Positions 1-12,000 of a stretch of DNA of 64,000 nt are shown here, in pieces. The stretch lies in the NCBI GenBank assembly GCA_033065855.1, contig JAVXUO010002601.1, positions 558,001 to 622,000 on the forward strand. The letters run 5' to 3'. This DNA is from Escallonia rubra (taxonomy: Eukaryota > Streptophyta > Magnoliopsida > Escalloniales > Escalloniaceae). The notes under the pieces are model-generated. The model was given only the letters and a program-made list of their open reading frames with translations, was not told where the DNA came from and did no database searches. The position numbers and the translations under genes are program-made. How positions within the stretch are numbered: position 1 is the stretch's first letter; the number at the start of each line of letters is the position of its first letter.

Positions 1-84
1 CTGCAAGTTGTCAATACCATGCAAGTTTTTTTGTATCCTTCAGACAAGTTTGGAAAGACATGATTCTTTACTACGTTTATACAG

Positions 85-3000
85 GTAGCAGTTTATGCGT
101 TGCTGAAAGCAGCAATCGAAGTGGAGTTATTTCTTTCTCATAAACGTTCTAACAACCCTTCTACAGTTTGTGAGATGTAAGTACCAGATAAGGGTTGTTA
201 AATGTGCTTGAATATTGACTTTGAAAACATTCACTCCTAAATTGTGGAGCACTTAACTACTCTTTTTGTTTCTAGAATTCTCTTTTAGCTATGCCTCACA
301 TAATTCTCCTTTTAACTTCGAACCATTTAGGAGATTTAAACTTTGGTGCCCATACTTGCCTAGTGTCATTACCTTTTCCTTTTGCATATCGATTTAATGA
401 TGAGAGCGACTGCTTGGTCTGACATTTTGTTCCTCATTTGTTTAAGCTTGTCCCCGAAGACTATATTTCTTGGGGAGTGCATAGAAAGTCAATTAAATAT
501 CAGGCACCCAAAATTGGTACAATGGTTTAGAATGGTGGAACTACCTCGTGTAGCTGGATTGTTCATTCCCCTCTTCAAAAAGTGGTCTAGTGAATATGCA
601 GGAAGGTTCGCTACTAGAATCCTCTTTCCGATATTGTTTATCTCTTGCATTTTATGATGGAACTACAATTTCTCTCCAATGAGAGATGCACATTTGTAAT
701 GCGAGGCCTGTGAAACCAGCAGTCAGAAGTCATCTAAACACAAGTTTATTCAGTGGTGTTGCAGGAATAGTTCTGGCTGCAAGTTGCTGTGCTGCAGTAG
801 GAAAGCTGGGTCCAGGGCGTATTTCTTGTCCCTCGTTCTCTGTGTCTATTCACGATGTATTAATAGAGCTCATAAACTTGGCACATACTCTTGTTTCAAT
901 TGATAAGCTGCATCAGTTATCAACTGAGGCAGGATTTGAAGAGGATTTCCTGTCGCATTTTGGTACAAAGGTTCTCCCTTGCAAGAACATCGAAGATATA
1001 GAATTTTGGATTGGTTTGGTATTGAAAAAACTTTCTGAAGCATTTCATCGCGAAAGTGTAATTTCAGGCAAGCAGATTTTTCATGATAAGGTCAGTTTTA
1101 TGTTCGTCGAGTTATCTTTCAAGTCTTTCTAGTGACTGCTCGGGGAAGTAGGAGAAAACAGAATTATATTGAATTGCAAGAGATGACATCCTTTTCTTTT
1201 TGAATTTCCTATGAAAACTAAGAAATTGAGTTATAGAATTTGAAGTTTCTGCTCTATAACGTGATTGTCTGAATATCTAACTGTGGAAGGAACGTCTTGT
1301 GTAGTTCTTTAACCTTAAGAAGCTGACTTGAAAATTAATTTCATCTTCTTGCTTTTGATATACTTGTGTTATTTCTGTCAATGAGTCTTCCCTGATAAGT
1401 TGCACCAATTTAGCATCTCTGGGTGGTTCTTTTGGCAGGTACAAGAGAATAGTTTAGCTACTCTTGGACTTTTTGCATTTTTGGGACGAGAGACAAGATT
1501 ATTCTTGTCAGGGATGAACGTAAAGGATCTCGACCATCAGGTTAAGGACTTTCTCAGGTAGATTCCTTTGCAGTCACTCATGTACAGACTTCTCATACTT
1601 CGACTTTGATAGACATTCTGAACTGATTTATGTGTTCCTTGCAGTTACTTGGAGTGTGGTAGCCTCTTCATTTATCCTGAGTTTTCTTCCCTACCTGAGT
1701 ATCAGCATTTCATGGAGGTTAGTTTAAAGATTTTTTTACTGATTTAACATTAATGTGATTCTGATACATCAAGTTTGTTGCAACTTGTTACAGGTGGTTA
1801 CTGATGAAATTGGATGGCTTGACTTCTATGCTACGTTAAATTGCAAGTTCTATCAGGACGGAAGAAGGTCGAAACCTCATGCCATCCAAGCTGAGAAGGA
1901 GATTATTTTACACACTGTTTTTACTGTTTGCTATGACGTTTTCTCCGGATTTGCTCACTTTAACAGTTCTACTCAACAACCGTTAGATGCAAAATTACTA
2001 GCATTTTTGCTTCAAAGGTAGTGTACAACTCTCCATCTGTATTTTGGCTAAAATTTGGCTACTGGCTTCTAAGTTAATTTGTCATCAAATTTTGTAGTCA
2101 GAGCCTTCTATCTATATGCATGGAGGACTACTGGGCTGCTTATGATAGATCAGGGTAAGTTGGCTTTTCTGACTTTATATATCTAAGTACAGATTAAAAT
2201 ACGTAGATGCATTACAGAGAGTGAAGTGATTATGTTCGTGGTTGATTTTCTTTGGCAGCGAACCACTGAAGACCGATCGAGGTGCATCTGACCCATCCCC
2301 ATCTTTTCGAACTAAAGGCATGGCAAATTCATGCAGTATAATATTGGAAGCACAGCAACAGCCGATCGACTTAATGAAACGAGGAAGTGATCAACGCGTA
2401 TCTAGACCCAGTGAAGTATGCTTTTGAACTTGCCAAGGATTGTTATGGCACGTCTTTGTTGGTTGTTTACTGTGACAATGATCATATGGCTAAAAACTGA
2501 TAATGCTGACATGTTGTGTAAAATTATAGGGGGTTAATCTAATAATAAGATTTTCCGCTAATCTTTCTTTCTTCAAGAGCCGGCACACCATGTCTATAGA
2601 GCTAGAGTTAGTAAAAAAGTCACTTGCTCTTGTGTAGAAGTTTAAAGCTATTACGCCCTACGGTTAGCATGCCAAGTGCAGCTATCATATATATGAAAAT
2701 CTGGTGCATAAATCCATCTGTCCAGCAGATTGGGCAGTTAAGCAAACTGACTAGGATAAGCAAACACGAAAATCATAGCTTCTATAAAAGATAGCACATT
2801 ATAACCTCCGACAGTTGTTTTCGCCATAGCATGATTTTTATTGCATATCGTTTCTGAAACCTTGATCCGTTTCTGTTTTGTCCTTGCGTCCACTTTTCCA
2901 TGAATCCAGTTTACTTTGTTTACACCAGTAGTATCCTGTAATGGCAGGAGGTTAGTTCAGCTTGGATCGACCCAGTAACCAGCGCAGAGACAGGCTGCCG

Positions 3001-4317
3001 CCCTGCTGAACCAAAGCCGCAGGGTGAGAGTTTACTGAGGAAATCCACCGTCAAAATGATATCTGCGAGTGTGGTAAGACTGATGATCCCGCAATTAGAT
3101 AGTTTTGATTCTTATTCATGATCTTAATAATATCCAGCTGCTAATATGGCAAACTGAACTGGCTCGTATAGGATATAGTGATGGGCACTCAATTGCTCCT
3201 AGTAGACATAGTGGATATTCTGGGACTTCTTATGAAGCAATTGCGTGGTCACAAGGTTACAAAAAGGGAAAGGAAGAAAATAGAAAGAACGCTCGCTGAT
3301 ATTGCTGCGCTAATCCCGGTTACAATCTTAATACTACTTCCTGTAAGAATCTATTCAAATTTATAATCTTCAGCCCTTTCCTGGAAATTTTGCCTTCTTT
3401 TCTTTTGAAGTATAATACATATGAGCTATTTATAGTAGTTTTTCATATTTACTATTCGCCATGTGTTAGTATTGGTGGTCCATTGGCAAGCAGGTCTTTG
3501 CCCAACTGGTGGAGGGATGGAAGGTTAGGATTCCAAGTTCAACCTTTGCTCCCTCCATTTGGTTACCCGCTTAAAAAGCCCTCGTTAGGGCTGAGGCCGG
3601 TAGTCTATTCACTTCTGTCATTCCCAGTTCCCAACTGACACTCGCCCTGTTGCGGTAACGCGGATTTGGAGTTGCCATATACCGGTAACCCCTTCCTCCA
3701 CCATTTTGTCCAGCAAAAGTTCCACTACTTGTGCTGTGGCCTTGGAGCAATACTAACTAAAGGAATTCTAGTAGACCATGCTCACTTCAGGAAGAAGATA
3801 AGCAAGGGCTCTATGTATTGCAACAATCAGACGCATAGATTGCTATTAATACCTGACAACACTAAACCCACTAGAGAAGTATGTCAATTTGGTATCACTA
3901 GAATCATAAATAGTCAAGGGGTAGATGACTGATCCATATGAATCAAAACGAGGTTGTGTGTGTTGGTACTTCCTCTGGCATAAATCACCAGTGTGTAGCA
4001 TGTGATATTTATGAACAGTTTATCGAACTATATATCCTTGTGCTGTGATCAGGTATCTGCTATAGGCCATGCAGTCATGTTTGCTGCAATCAAGAAATAC
4101 ATGCCAGCAATGGTAAATCTTGTCACCACATTGTTTCTTCCCTGCTTTCGAGTTGCTTCGTTTCTTTACGTGATCTTATCTCAGTCTTCTATTGTCCTAG
4201 ATTCCTTCTCCATATTCTTCTGAACGTCTCGATGTTGTGAAACAATTGAAGAGGACAAAGAAGATGGAAGTTCAATCTCAGAACACCATCAAAGATAACT
4301 CCTCTACACTCATTTAG
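85..4317 (+). CDS. LETM1-like protein, 3' part (5' end outside window)
   Basis: Plant LETM1-domain family protein, probably organellar; the N-terminal targeting region lies upstream of the window. Inferred exons: 85-176, 447-605, 754-1090, 1439-1557, 1645-1717, 1794-2017, 2098-2154, 2259-2415, 2948-3073, 3172-3342, 4053-4112, 4201-4317. Together they give 1692 nt, an open frame of 563 residues plus TAG, with compatible phases at every junction. The family is shown by the C-terminal core in the last three exons: a basic KRERKKIERTLADIAALIP stretch, a hydrophobic ILILLPV segment, then KKYMPAMIPSPYSSERL. This matches the RTxxDxxxLxP / PNMLPS pattern of LETM1 proteins. LETM1 proteins act in mitochondrial K+/H+ or Ca2+ homeostasis; this plant branch is poorly characterised, so the exact role is unknown. 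The intron at 3343-4052 carries a probable SINE relic. Confidence 0.88.
3473..3700 (+). mobile_element. Probable tRNA-derived SINE relic in LETM1-like intron
   Basis: The 710-bp intron at 3343-4052 contains a GC-richer insert. It starts with a box A-like motif (TTGGCAAGCAGG, about 3483) and has a box B-like motif (CCAAGTTCAACC, about 3532). A body follows with AAAAAGCCCTCGTTAGGGCTG and a pyrimidine-rich stretch, resembling the head-and-body layout of plant SINEs. The ends and any target-site duplication are not clear. It could instead be another old repeat. Confidence 0.35.
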
Positions 4318-5115
4318 TCGACATGCCTGATGAATATGACATTGCCTTACTATCACTCCCATGCAACATGAGAATTTGGCATTCAGATTGTATATACGCG
4401 GGTAACTGCGAACGTAGCGAGCACAAAAAATGCAATATGTACCTTGTGATTTCACGATTTATAGTTCGGAACTCCTATAACGCACTTATCAGAGGCATGT
4501 GCCGTGTAAATGTAACGTAGGTTGTACTTCCCATTACAGTATAGAGGCGAAGCTTTGTTCTGATTCTTTTCTCTGTAAACCATGTACAAATTGTCAAGCA
4601 CAATAACAATGACTAGTGTCATCTCAATAATGTAAAAAGGCCGGCCTTCAAGTACTTCTCCTTCCGTGCAGAGTTTTCTCTCCTTTGCAGCTTCCTATCG
4701 TTTAAGTCCTCTAGAGACTTGGCCTTTCGAAGACGAAAGTCCTTTCTCTCCAGCCCTTTACAAGCAAAATCCAGCTTCAAAAGAAAGTTCTCCAGGGAGA
4801 CTAAGCACGTGAATCAAAGTGAAATATGCATTTATCAACAACTTGACCAAAAAAAAAAAAACTCTGAAGAGTATCATAACTTATTACGTAGAAGCACAAG
4901 ACATTGCCCATCTATAATTACTAGTAAATGTTATGTTATAACTGTTACCCTCTTGAAAGCACTTTCCTATTCTCGTGCTCTTCTTCTCCCTACTAAAAGT
5001 AACGGACTTTGCCTGCGAGGAAATTGAAAAACAGTCTGTTACCAATGACCACGTTGAGCGACGACACTGATTTAACATCTCATTGTGAGGCTGAAAATGT
5101 CACACCCGTGTATAC
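4318..5115. other. 3' UTR of LETM1-like gene and spacer
   Basis: The start is the 3' UTR of the LETM1-like gene. The rest is AT-rich sequence with an A13 run near 4849. Short open frames on both strands here (4719-5027 plus, 4884-5078 minus) have no recognisable domain and overlap each other. I see no supported gene. Confidence 0.5.
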
Positions 5116-5124
5116 TATCATCAA

Positions 5125-6156
5125 GGGATAATTATAACAATGTTCTTGAGGTTCTGGTGAAATTACAGGCGTGTCCATTAATTTGGATAAATTACACTTA
5201 TATCTATTGACTAAACGGAATATAAAAATACATAACGATTTTGACAAAAAGACATGATTGCCCTTAAATAAAATTAAAATTCCATCTTATTTTATATTTT
5301 TCTTCCTCTTCAATCTTCATCTCCTTTGTCTTCATTTCACACAGAGAGAAAAAGCCTCACACCAAGCCAACGGCAGATCTGGTCGGCGACAGTGATTGTC
5401 CTCTAACTGTCTTCTTCATTGCCCCTGATGTGCCGTTAAAGGAGTGGGGCTGGTTGGTTGATTTTGCTGCTGATTTGTTGGGTTGCGATTGGGGCTGTCG
5501 CGGCAGGGGGCTGTTATGAACTGGGCACGGTGGTGGTGGGAGGAGGGAGGGAGGGAGGGAAGGGGCTGGGGGTGTAAGGCGAGGGGGGAAGAGGTTGCCG
5601 GCGTGGGAAGAAAGATGGGGCTGTCGACGGGGGGGGGGGGGGGGGGAAGGTAGGAGGAGAGAAGATATGGAGGGGGAAGGGCAACGTCGCCGGCGATGGG
5701 AACGAGGGAGGCGGCTGCCGGGGGGGGGGGGGGGGGGGATTAGAAGAGATGGAAGGGGAAGGGCAATGTCGCCGGCAGGATTGGTCACCGGCGATGAAAG
5801 CGACGTCGGCAGGAGATTGGTCACCGGCAGTTGGTTCAAATTAGAAATTAGGGTTTTGAAACCCTAATTTGAAAATTTAGTTTTTTTTTACAAACTCTAA
5901 TTTTCAAATTAGTGTTTAAAATCCTAATTTGAACATTTTAAAAATTATTCAGAATATACAGTTTAAGGATAATATTGCCATTTTGAAAATACGTAACGAT
6001 GACATAATAAAAAATACAATTTTTTGACGAAACTCTAACGGATAGACATAAGTGTTACAAAATTAGAATTTTTGATCACGGTGTGTTACATTTTAAAACT
6101 TAATGTCCTTGATTGTAATTTCATCATAACTTCAGGAATATTGTTGTAATTATCCC
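5125..6156. mobile_element. Non-autonomous MULE-type element, 1032 bp, with 9-bp TSD
   Basis: The two ends form imperfect terminal inverted repeats of about 45 bp, both starting GGGATAATTA. The left end reads inward from 5125 and the right end from 6156. They are flanked by 9-bp direct repeats, TATCATCAA at 5116-5124 and TATCATCGA at 6157-6165 (8 of 9 identical). A 9-bp target-site duplication is typical of Mutator-like elements. The interior has no transposase. It is GC-rich from about 5400 to 5860, with long G runs at 5629-5646 and 5720-5738 and (GGCGA)-like motifs. The open frames in it are low-complexity proline/arginine translations and are not called as genes. Confidence 0.75.
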
Positions 6157-6165
6157 TATCATCGA

Positions 6166-6680
6166 TGATCATAGTGCATACAAACTTTTTAAGCATATCC
6201 GCAGATTTTGCTTTTCCGTCCCAATGTGGCTGCAAACTCCCACAGAAGACCTCCTCGATGAAATCCCGACAGTCGGACGACAATTTTTTTCCATCGTCAA
6301 CCAAGAGCGCGATAGAAAGCAAGAAGCCAGCCTCCCTAGTCCCTACTAAGATTTCCGCAACAAACTTCTGCTTTCAAGACTACCTCTCCCTTTTCCTGGA
6401 ATCCTTCAAATCGCCAAACTCCTCAAAACATTTGCGCTTCCAAAGAAGATCATTCTCCGTTAACAGATCCCTGAACTCTGGACAGAATCGAGTGTAAGCA
6501 GATCTAGGCCGTCCGGTTTATGCATTATTCTCAGCTTCAGCTCGTCGAAAGAAGGGTCAAAAAGTTCAATGTTGCTGCTGCCATGGCCGCTGCCATTGGA
6601 GCAAACCCAAAATTTGCTATCATCTTCAAGGGGGGATCTATATCCAGAAATTATAGCATATGATTCTTCAGAGCACAAAA
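6166..6680 (-). pseudogene. F-box protein pseudogene fragment
   Basis: The minus strand encodes pieces of an F-box-like protein in two frames. One frame gives a DELKLRIMHKPDGLDLLTLDSV stretch, comparable to the start of an F-box (TELKLRIL...). After a frameshift near 6490 the other gives CPEFRDLLTENDLLWKRKCFEEFGD, with the usual leucine/tryptophan spacing. Further on is KFVAEILVGTREAGF, after in-frame TAG and TGA codons near 6380-6390. Frameshift, internal stops and lack of a full reading frame make it a decayed copy, perhaps of the SKIP22-like class. The MULE-type element is inserted at its 3' edge. The family call rests on motif resemblance only. Confidence 0.5.
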
Positions 6681-6816
6681 GTGTAGAAAGTACAATGGTT
6701 GAAATGGTCCATCAAATATATGCTCAACCTTACTAATAGGAAAAACTGAGAAATAGTTTAACATAAACCAATATAACTACTACTGCCATGCTAAAAAATT
6801 GTAATGAAAACTTTCT

Positions 6817-8893
6817 TTAACCAGCCGCAGTTGAAACATCCAAAGCATCTTCTGTTTCATCAACAACGATCTCGTTTTTAAAAAGGAGTTTAAGGTACGG
6901 AACTACTTTTGGCAGCACCTGAAGGTCTGCTAGGTTGACGCTCATCATGTCGAAAGCTATACATGTCTTGTGCATGTGAGTTTCATCAAAAACTGGAATT
7001 TTAGGGTATCTTTGGCTGAAGTGGGTAAGGATGATGCGATATGCTCCAGCAGAATCCCCTACTTCAACAGCTTCCTTTGTTGTGCTGTGGTTTCTTGCTA
7101 TGGCCTCATCCACCATACCATCCTCAAATGTCGCCTGCAAGCAATTATATTAAAAAAAGGGGTAAATCAGTCCTTGTGTTCACGGATAAAAGTATAAAAC
7201 CCCAACTAGAACAGATACATCTTATACATTCTATCTCTGGCTATTGCAATTTGCTGTCACCCAAATATTTGTAGGAAACGGTGAATCCAGAATGGTGTTG
7301 CTTAGTAATTCAATATGCTCAAAATCACAATATGGCCCATCATTTGAGATAGAGCTTTTGGTAGAACATCGGGAACTGATTGCATCTATGCTATGGGAAT
7401 TTAAAATGTTGGAAGTGTTGGGAGATGGTAATAGGATCTCATAAGCACATAACTATTAGAAAGTGTGAGAACTTGCCTCGTGTATAAGAACCGTTGCTCC
7501 GGAAGATGCTTTGATTAGTTCAGGGCAGGGCCTAGTGTCACCAGAGTACACAATCTTCCAGCCTGGAATCGTTTCTCCAACACTATTTACTCTGTCTGCC
7601 GCTTTCAACACAACACCAAATGCCTGAGGGCAATGCACAACAGGAAAACTTATCAAAGACTCCAAACCTGCTTCTCCAAGAGTTTTCTTCAAGTTCCTTA
7701 GGATTGGAGAAACCGCGCTAGTGTCAACAGGACTACCCGGTCTCTTCCAATAACTCTGCATACGACTTCCTTTAGCAAACAAATTAGAATCAATAGGTTG
7801 ATTCGTTAGCCCTGTTATTTCTCCATTAGCACTACCAGAATTGGATGGACTGTCTGAACTGGAGCTATCTTGGGTTGATTCAAAAGCATCCAATGAAGCT
7901 TTGGTTGTGTGCCTGCAATCAAGGAACTGCATATCTAGATTCTCAAGTCTTTCGTATGCGTCTAGAAATCTCTTAAGCTGCCGAGGGCCAACAACTAACA
8001 AAGGTTCATGTGGCAGTCCTCTCAACAAATCACGCCTCAGAGCAAGTAATCTTGCTAGACCTGTATGGTGATCGGCATGAATATGAGAAACCCAAATACA
8101 CCTTAAACGTCTCACAGCATCATCAGCACCCTCAATACCAAACCTGTTGCTCAAAACGTATAAAAACCAAGTATTAAACAAGTGAGAATAGCTACAACAA
8201 TGATCAAATGCATAAGAAAATTTCCGAAACAGTTCTTACCTTCTTTTCAGCTGTCCCAAGGTTCCTTCGCCACAATCCAAGATTAAACTTCCTTTCGAAA
8301 AAAGATTGATAAAAATGGAGCTAACATTCCTGTATTTTGAAGGCTGCGATGAACCAGTTCCCAAAAGAACAATTTCCATGTCTTCTCTTGATACATCTTT
8401 CAGACAACGAGGAAGTTCATTATCACTCAACCATGGCTCTTCAATCATATTATTGTTATCTTGAATTGATGGTAACCCGTCTCCTGTTACTTTGCCCCCA
8501 GTCCAGAACTCAGCAACCTGTTGGGCAGCATCTACAATCTCTGGAATCTCTGAAAGTAACTCATTAATAATTTCTGAGGGAGCTGTTGAAGGAGGAACGC
8601 CAGATCTGTCTAATCCAAGCTGTGCGTAAGGACGCAAATGGAACTGTTCCACACATAACAAGCAATATGTTACGCCGAGGATTTTCATTATAACAGTGAA
8701 CTTAAGAACAAGTCAGACACAATCCCATATCCAAACCGGGACAACAGCTGCCACCTTCTTTACAGTGACTACAGTAGCAACAGTTGAACTATAGATCTGT
8801 GGTTAGTCATAAGCACTTGTTTTTCTCTTTGCTGTTCTTTGGTGGATTTGTGTGGGTGTGTTCTGCGTTGTGTGTGTGTGAGGGAGAGAGAGG

Positions 8894-8967
<74 letters not shown>

Positions 8968-8994
8968 GGAGGGGGGGAGGGAGGGAGGGGAGAG

Positions 8995-9025
<31 letters not shown>

Positions 9026-12000
9026 CATATACTTTATTCAGGTAGGGCTCAATAACAAGAAAAAGTACAGCAGTCAGGTGACAACAAACAAAGAAAAGGA
9101 ACATATGATGGACCTCATGCCCCGTAGAAGAGCTATTAAGCATGGATAATAAGAAGAAAACAACGGGTCGTTATCATTGTTATTACAAAACAAAGCAGCA
9201 CCCGAAGGCAAACCCCAAATTATTTTGCATTAGGGAATGAGACCTTGGGTATACACAACTGAATTCTGTATAAGTTGAAGATAGCGTTTGACTGCATGAG
9301 CCTGGTAAGTCTGCAGTTCATGTGATGAAATTGAGTTTAGGATATCTAATTCTTTTGATGAAGTTGAATTCAGCTTACATTTCCAGAAGTCTGAAGGAGG
9401 GTTCTGCTATTATTGTGATAAGAGTGAGATGGCTAGCTAACAGACCACCTCCCATTCAACCTTTTGTCAAATACCTTTCATACTTTTGTTTTGACAATAC
9501 TTATCAAACAAGATCAAGTTCTACATTTCATGTTCTAACTATAACCCCACCTAATTGTCAATACTACTGAATATACTTCGGCATTCATCCAAGAATACGC
9601 ATCATAATAGGTAGGACTAGTAGATAATATGAAAAAAATGCATATGAAACTCAACATCATTCATTGATATATCTCTGTCCCCACCAAAATGCAGATAGAG
9701 TATTTAATTATTTTATTAAAATAATTCTCAACTGTTCACACCTTTAGGAGATTCTCAGCAGAAATAGTTTCACAAAGCATTGAAACAGGACCCTGCAGGC
9801 GAAGAAAAAAACAATTAAACTGATCCGAACCATCCTAAATATGTTAACCATCTCCTGATGTACTCAAAGAAAACTATTCATGGACACAAGATATATCACA
9901 ACAAACCTCACTTGACGCTATGGTTCCTGTTGCCAGGCACTTCAGGGGCTGGAGAGACCAAAACCCCGGAGCTGGAAAGATCTGGGGACAGAGATAGTTG
10001 AGTCGGGCTGCAGTTCTCGCACTAGCCTTTAAAATTGGAATCTCAACATTCCTCCTGCAAACATAAAGGAAATCATCAAGTGTGTGATTACTTGAGAACA
10101 AGGAGCAATAAAAGCAGAGCATGTCTATCACTGGATTTGAAAAGAATCAGATACTCACATTTCGTGTCCTGCCATGATATGTTGGGCCACCCCAAACCTT
10201 GACATCCACTTCTGATACTCACTGGTGTTAGTGACAGTTGAAGGAGACAAATGAATCACACAATTTACAGCTTTGGAATTCTCTGTTGGGCTGCCAGATG
10301 CATTGAAGTAATTTTCAAGAGATTTTGTTGATAACAATTCTTGCATATGAGATACTGTTGGGCAGTCAACAAGGAGCACCACAGGACCAGGGATAGACGG
10401 GCCCAAGACATCACTTGGATGAACCTAACGTATGCAAGAAGCATTAGATGCAAGTCAAAAACAGATAGGAGACATGATATATAGCAAACATTGAAAAATG
10501 TTGCTGAAATACCATAATGCTTTGACGATCTGACATTACTGGATTTCCAAGTTGCAGGTCACGATACTTCGGTCCAGGTCTCAGACCAAGAGCTGCAGCT
10601 TTTTTGGGGTCAAACTTCCCCTTAATTTCTGGCAACTCGACAATATATATCACAGAAATCTCACCAGGCTTTAGTGCAAGCTCAGCTTTGTGGTCTTTAT
10701 TTTGTTGTAAAAGGCGCTCCTGAGACTCCTCTAAAGAAATTTTTGAGCAACTTGGTCGCAAGAGAACAGCTGATAATTTGACAACTTCATCATCTATGAG
10801 AACAAGGGGGTCATCAAACCTCCTTGGATCATGAATAGCAGCGCCATCAGAAACAGCTCGTCCAAAGCTACGCGTGTGAACCATTGCTGCATTTGGGATG
10901 AAAGATTTCATCGCATCGACTAAATAATTAAAATCTGAGGGACCCCATACGTTGACCTTCAAACAATTGAAAATTTTGTATCATAGTCTATATTTTTAGA
11001 AAATGGTTACATATAAAAGCGCCAAAAGGGGAGCGAAAAAATAATCCCCGAACTTCAAGTCCAATTTGGGGATACCGGGTAATGATTAATCAAGGCTTTG
11101 TGACACTCACAGACATTCCTTCGTCACCCATGCCAGCCAAAGTCAATAGGAGACCTGCAATTAAAGTAGAAATGCTAAAACTTCTAAGGCTCTAGTAATC
11201 AATTTGTTGCATTCTGATTAAAGCTATTGAGTAGAACACTACTACAGTACTCCTACTGATAAAAATGTTCAGCAGACAACTTCAAATATTTTACTCTCTT
11301 GTTCAAAAAACATTGATGGAAACTCAAATTTGGTTTTTAAGGCCCAAACCTGGAAGTCCACCAGCAGTTTCTGAGCAGACACGTGAGAGAAATATGTGAT
11401 CAATCTGAAAGGAAAACAAGAAGAAACGGAAACTGGATGCATCATTCACATCTACCTGAGCACCTCGAACTAAGGCAAGCATAACAAAAGAGAACGACAA
11501 CCTATATATGAATCCACAGAAAAGAGAACTTCAAACGTAGGGGTACCTTTGACAACTTGATCTTATGTTCTGTACAAAAGCGTTGCAATCCCTGTAAACA
11601 AGTTTAACAGTGAGAGAAGTGCAAGTTTAAATTTCCTGCGGAACTCTTGTAAAAAAAAATTCGGGCCTATAAGATCCAAAAGGTGTGCAATAACTGTTGT
11701 GCACAAGCACATTCAGCATATAAGACCACCCACATGACCGACCAACAATAGGGAATGACCAGCAAAAGTGCATTGTCCAGTGCTGCTGAGGAATTAAGGA
11801 AAAGAAACACGTACATCTTTTGTATTTTCCTTCCACTCACTTCTGATTTAAAAAAAAAAAAAAGAGCGTGCACAGTTGCTCCAGACTTCCTTTTTATTAA
11901 TCTAATTTTAATGGGAGCTTACACTTTCACCCCATCAGAAAAACAGACAAATAAGAAAAACATAACCCCGATGTTTGACAAGGTAGTATATCAATAACAA

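Noticed and set aside
5357-5867. 160-codon Pro/Ser-rich frame (minus) and Gly/Arg-rich frame (plus)
   Set aside because: Low-complexity translations of the GC-rich core of the MULE-type element; no conserved domain.
8769-9149. Overlapping long open frames on both strands (Leu/Ser and Arg/Glu repeats)
   Set aside because: They are translations of the (GA)n microsatellite within a tRNase Z intron.
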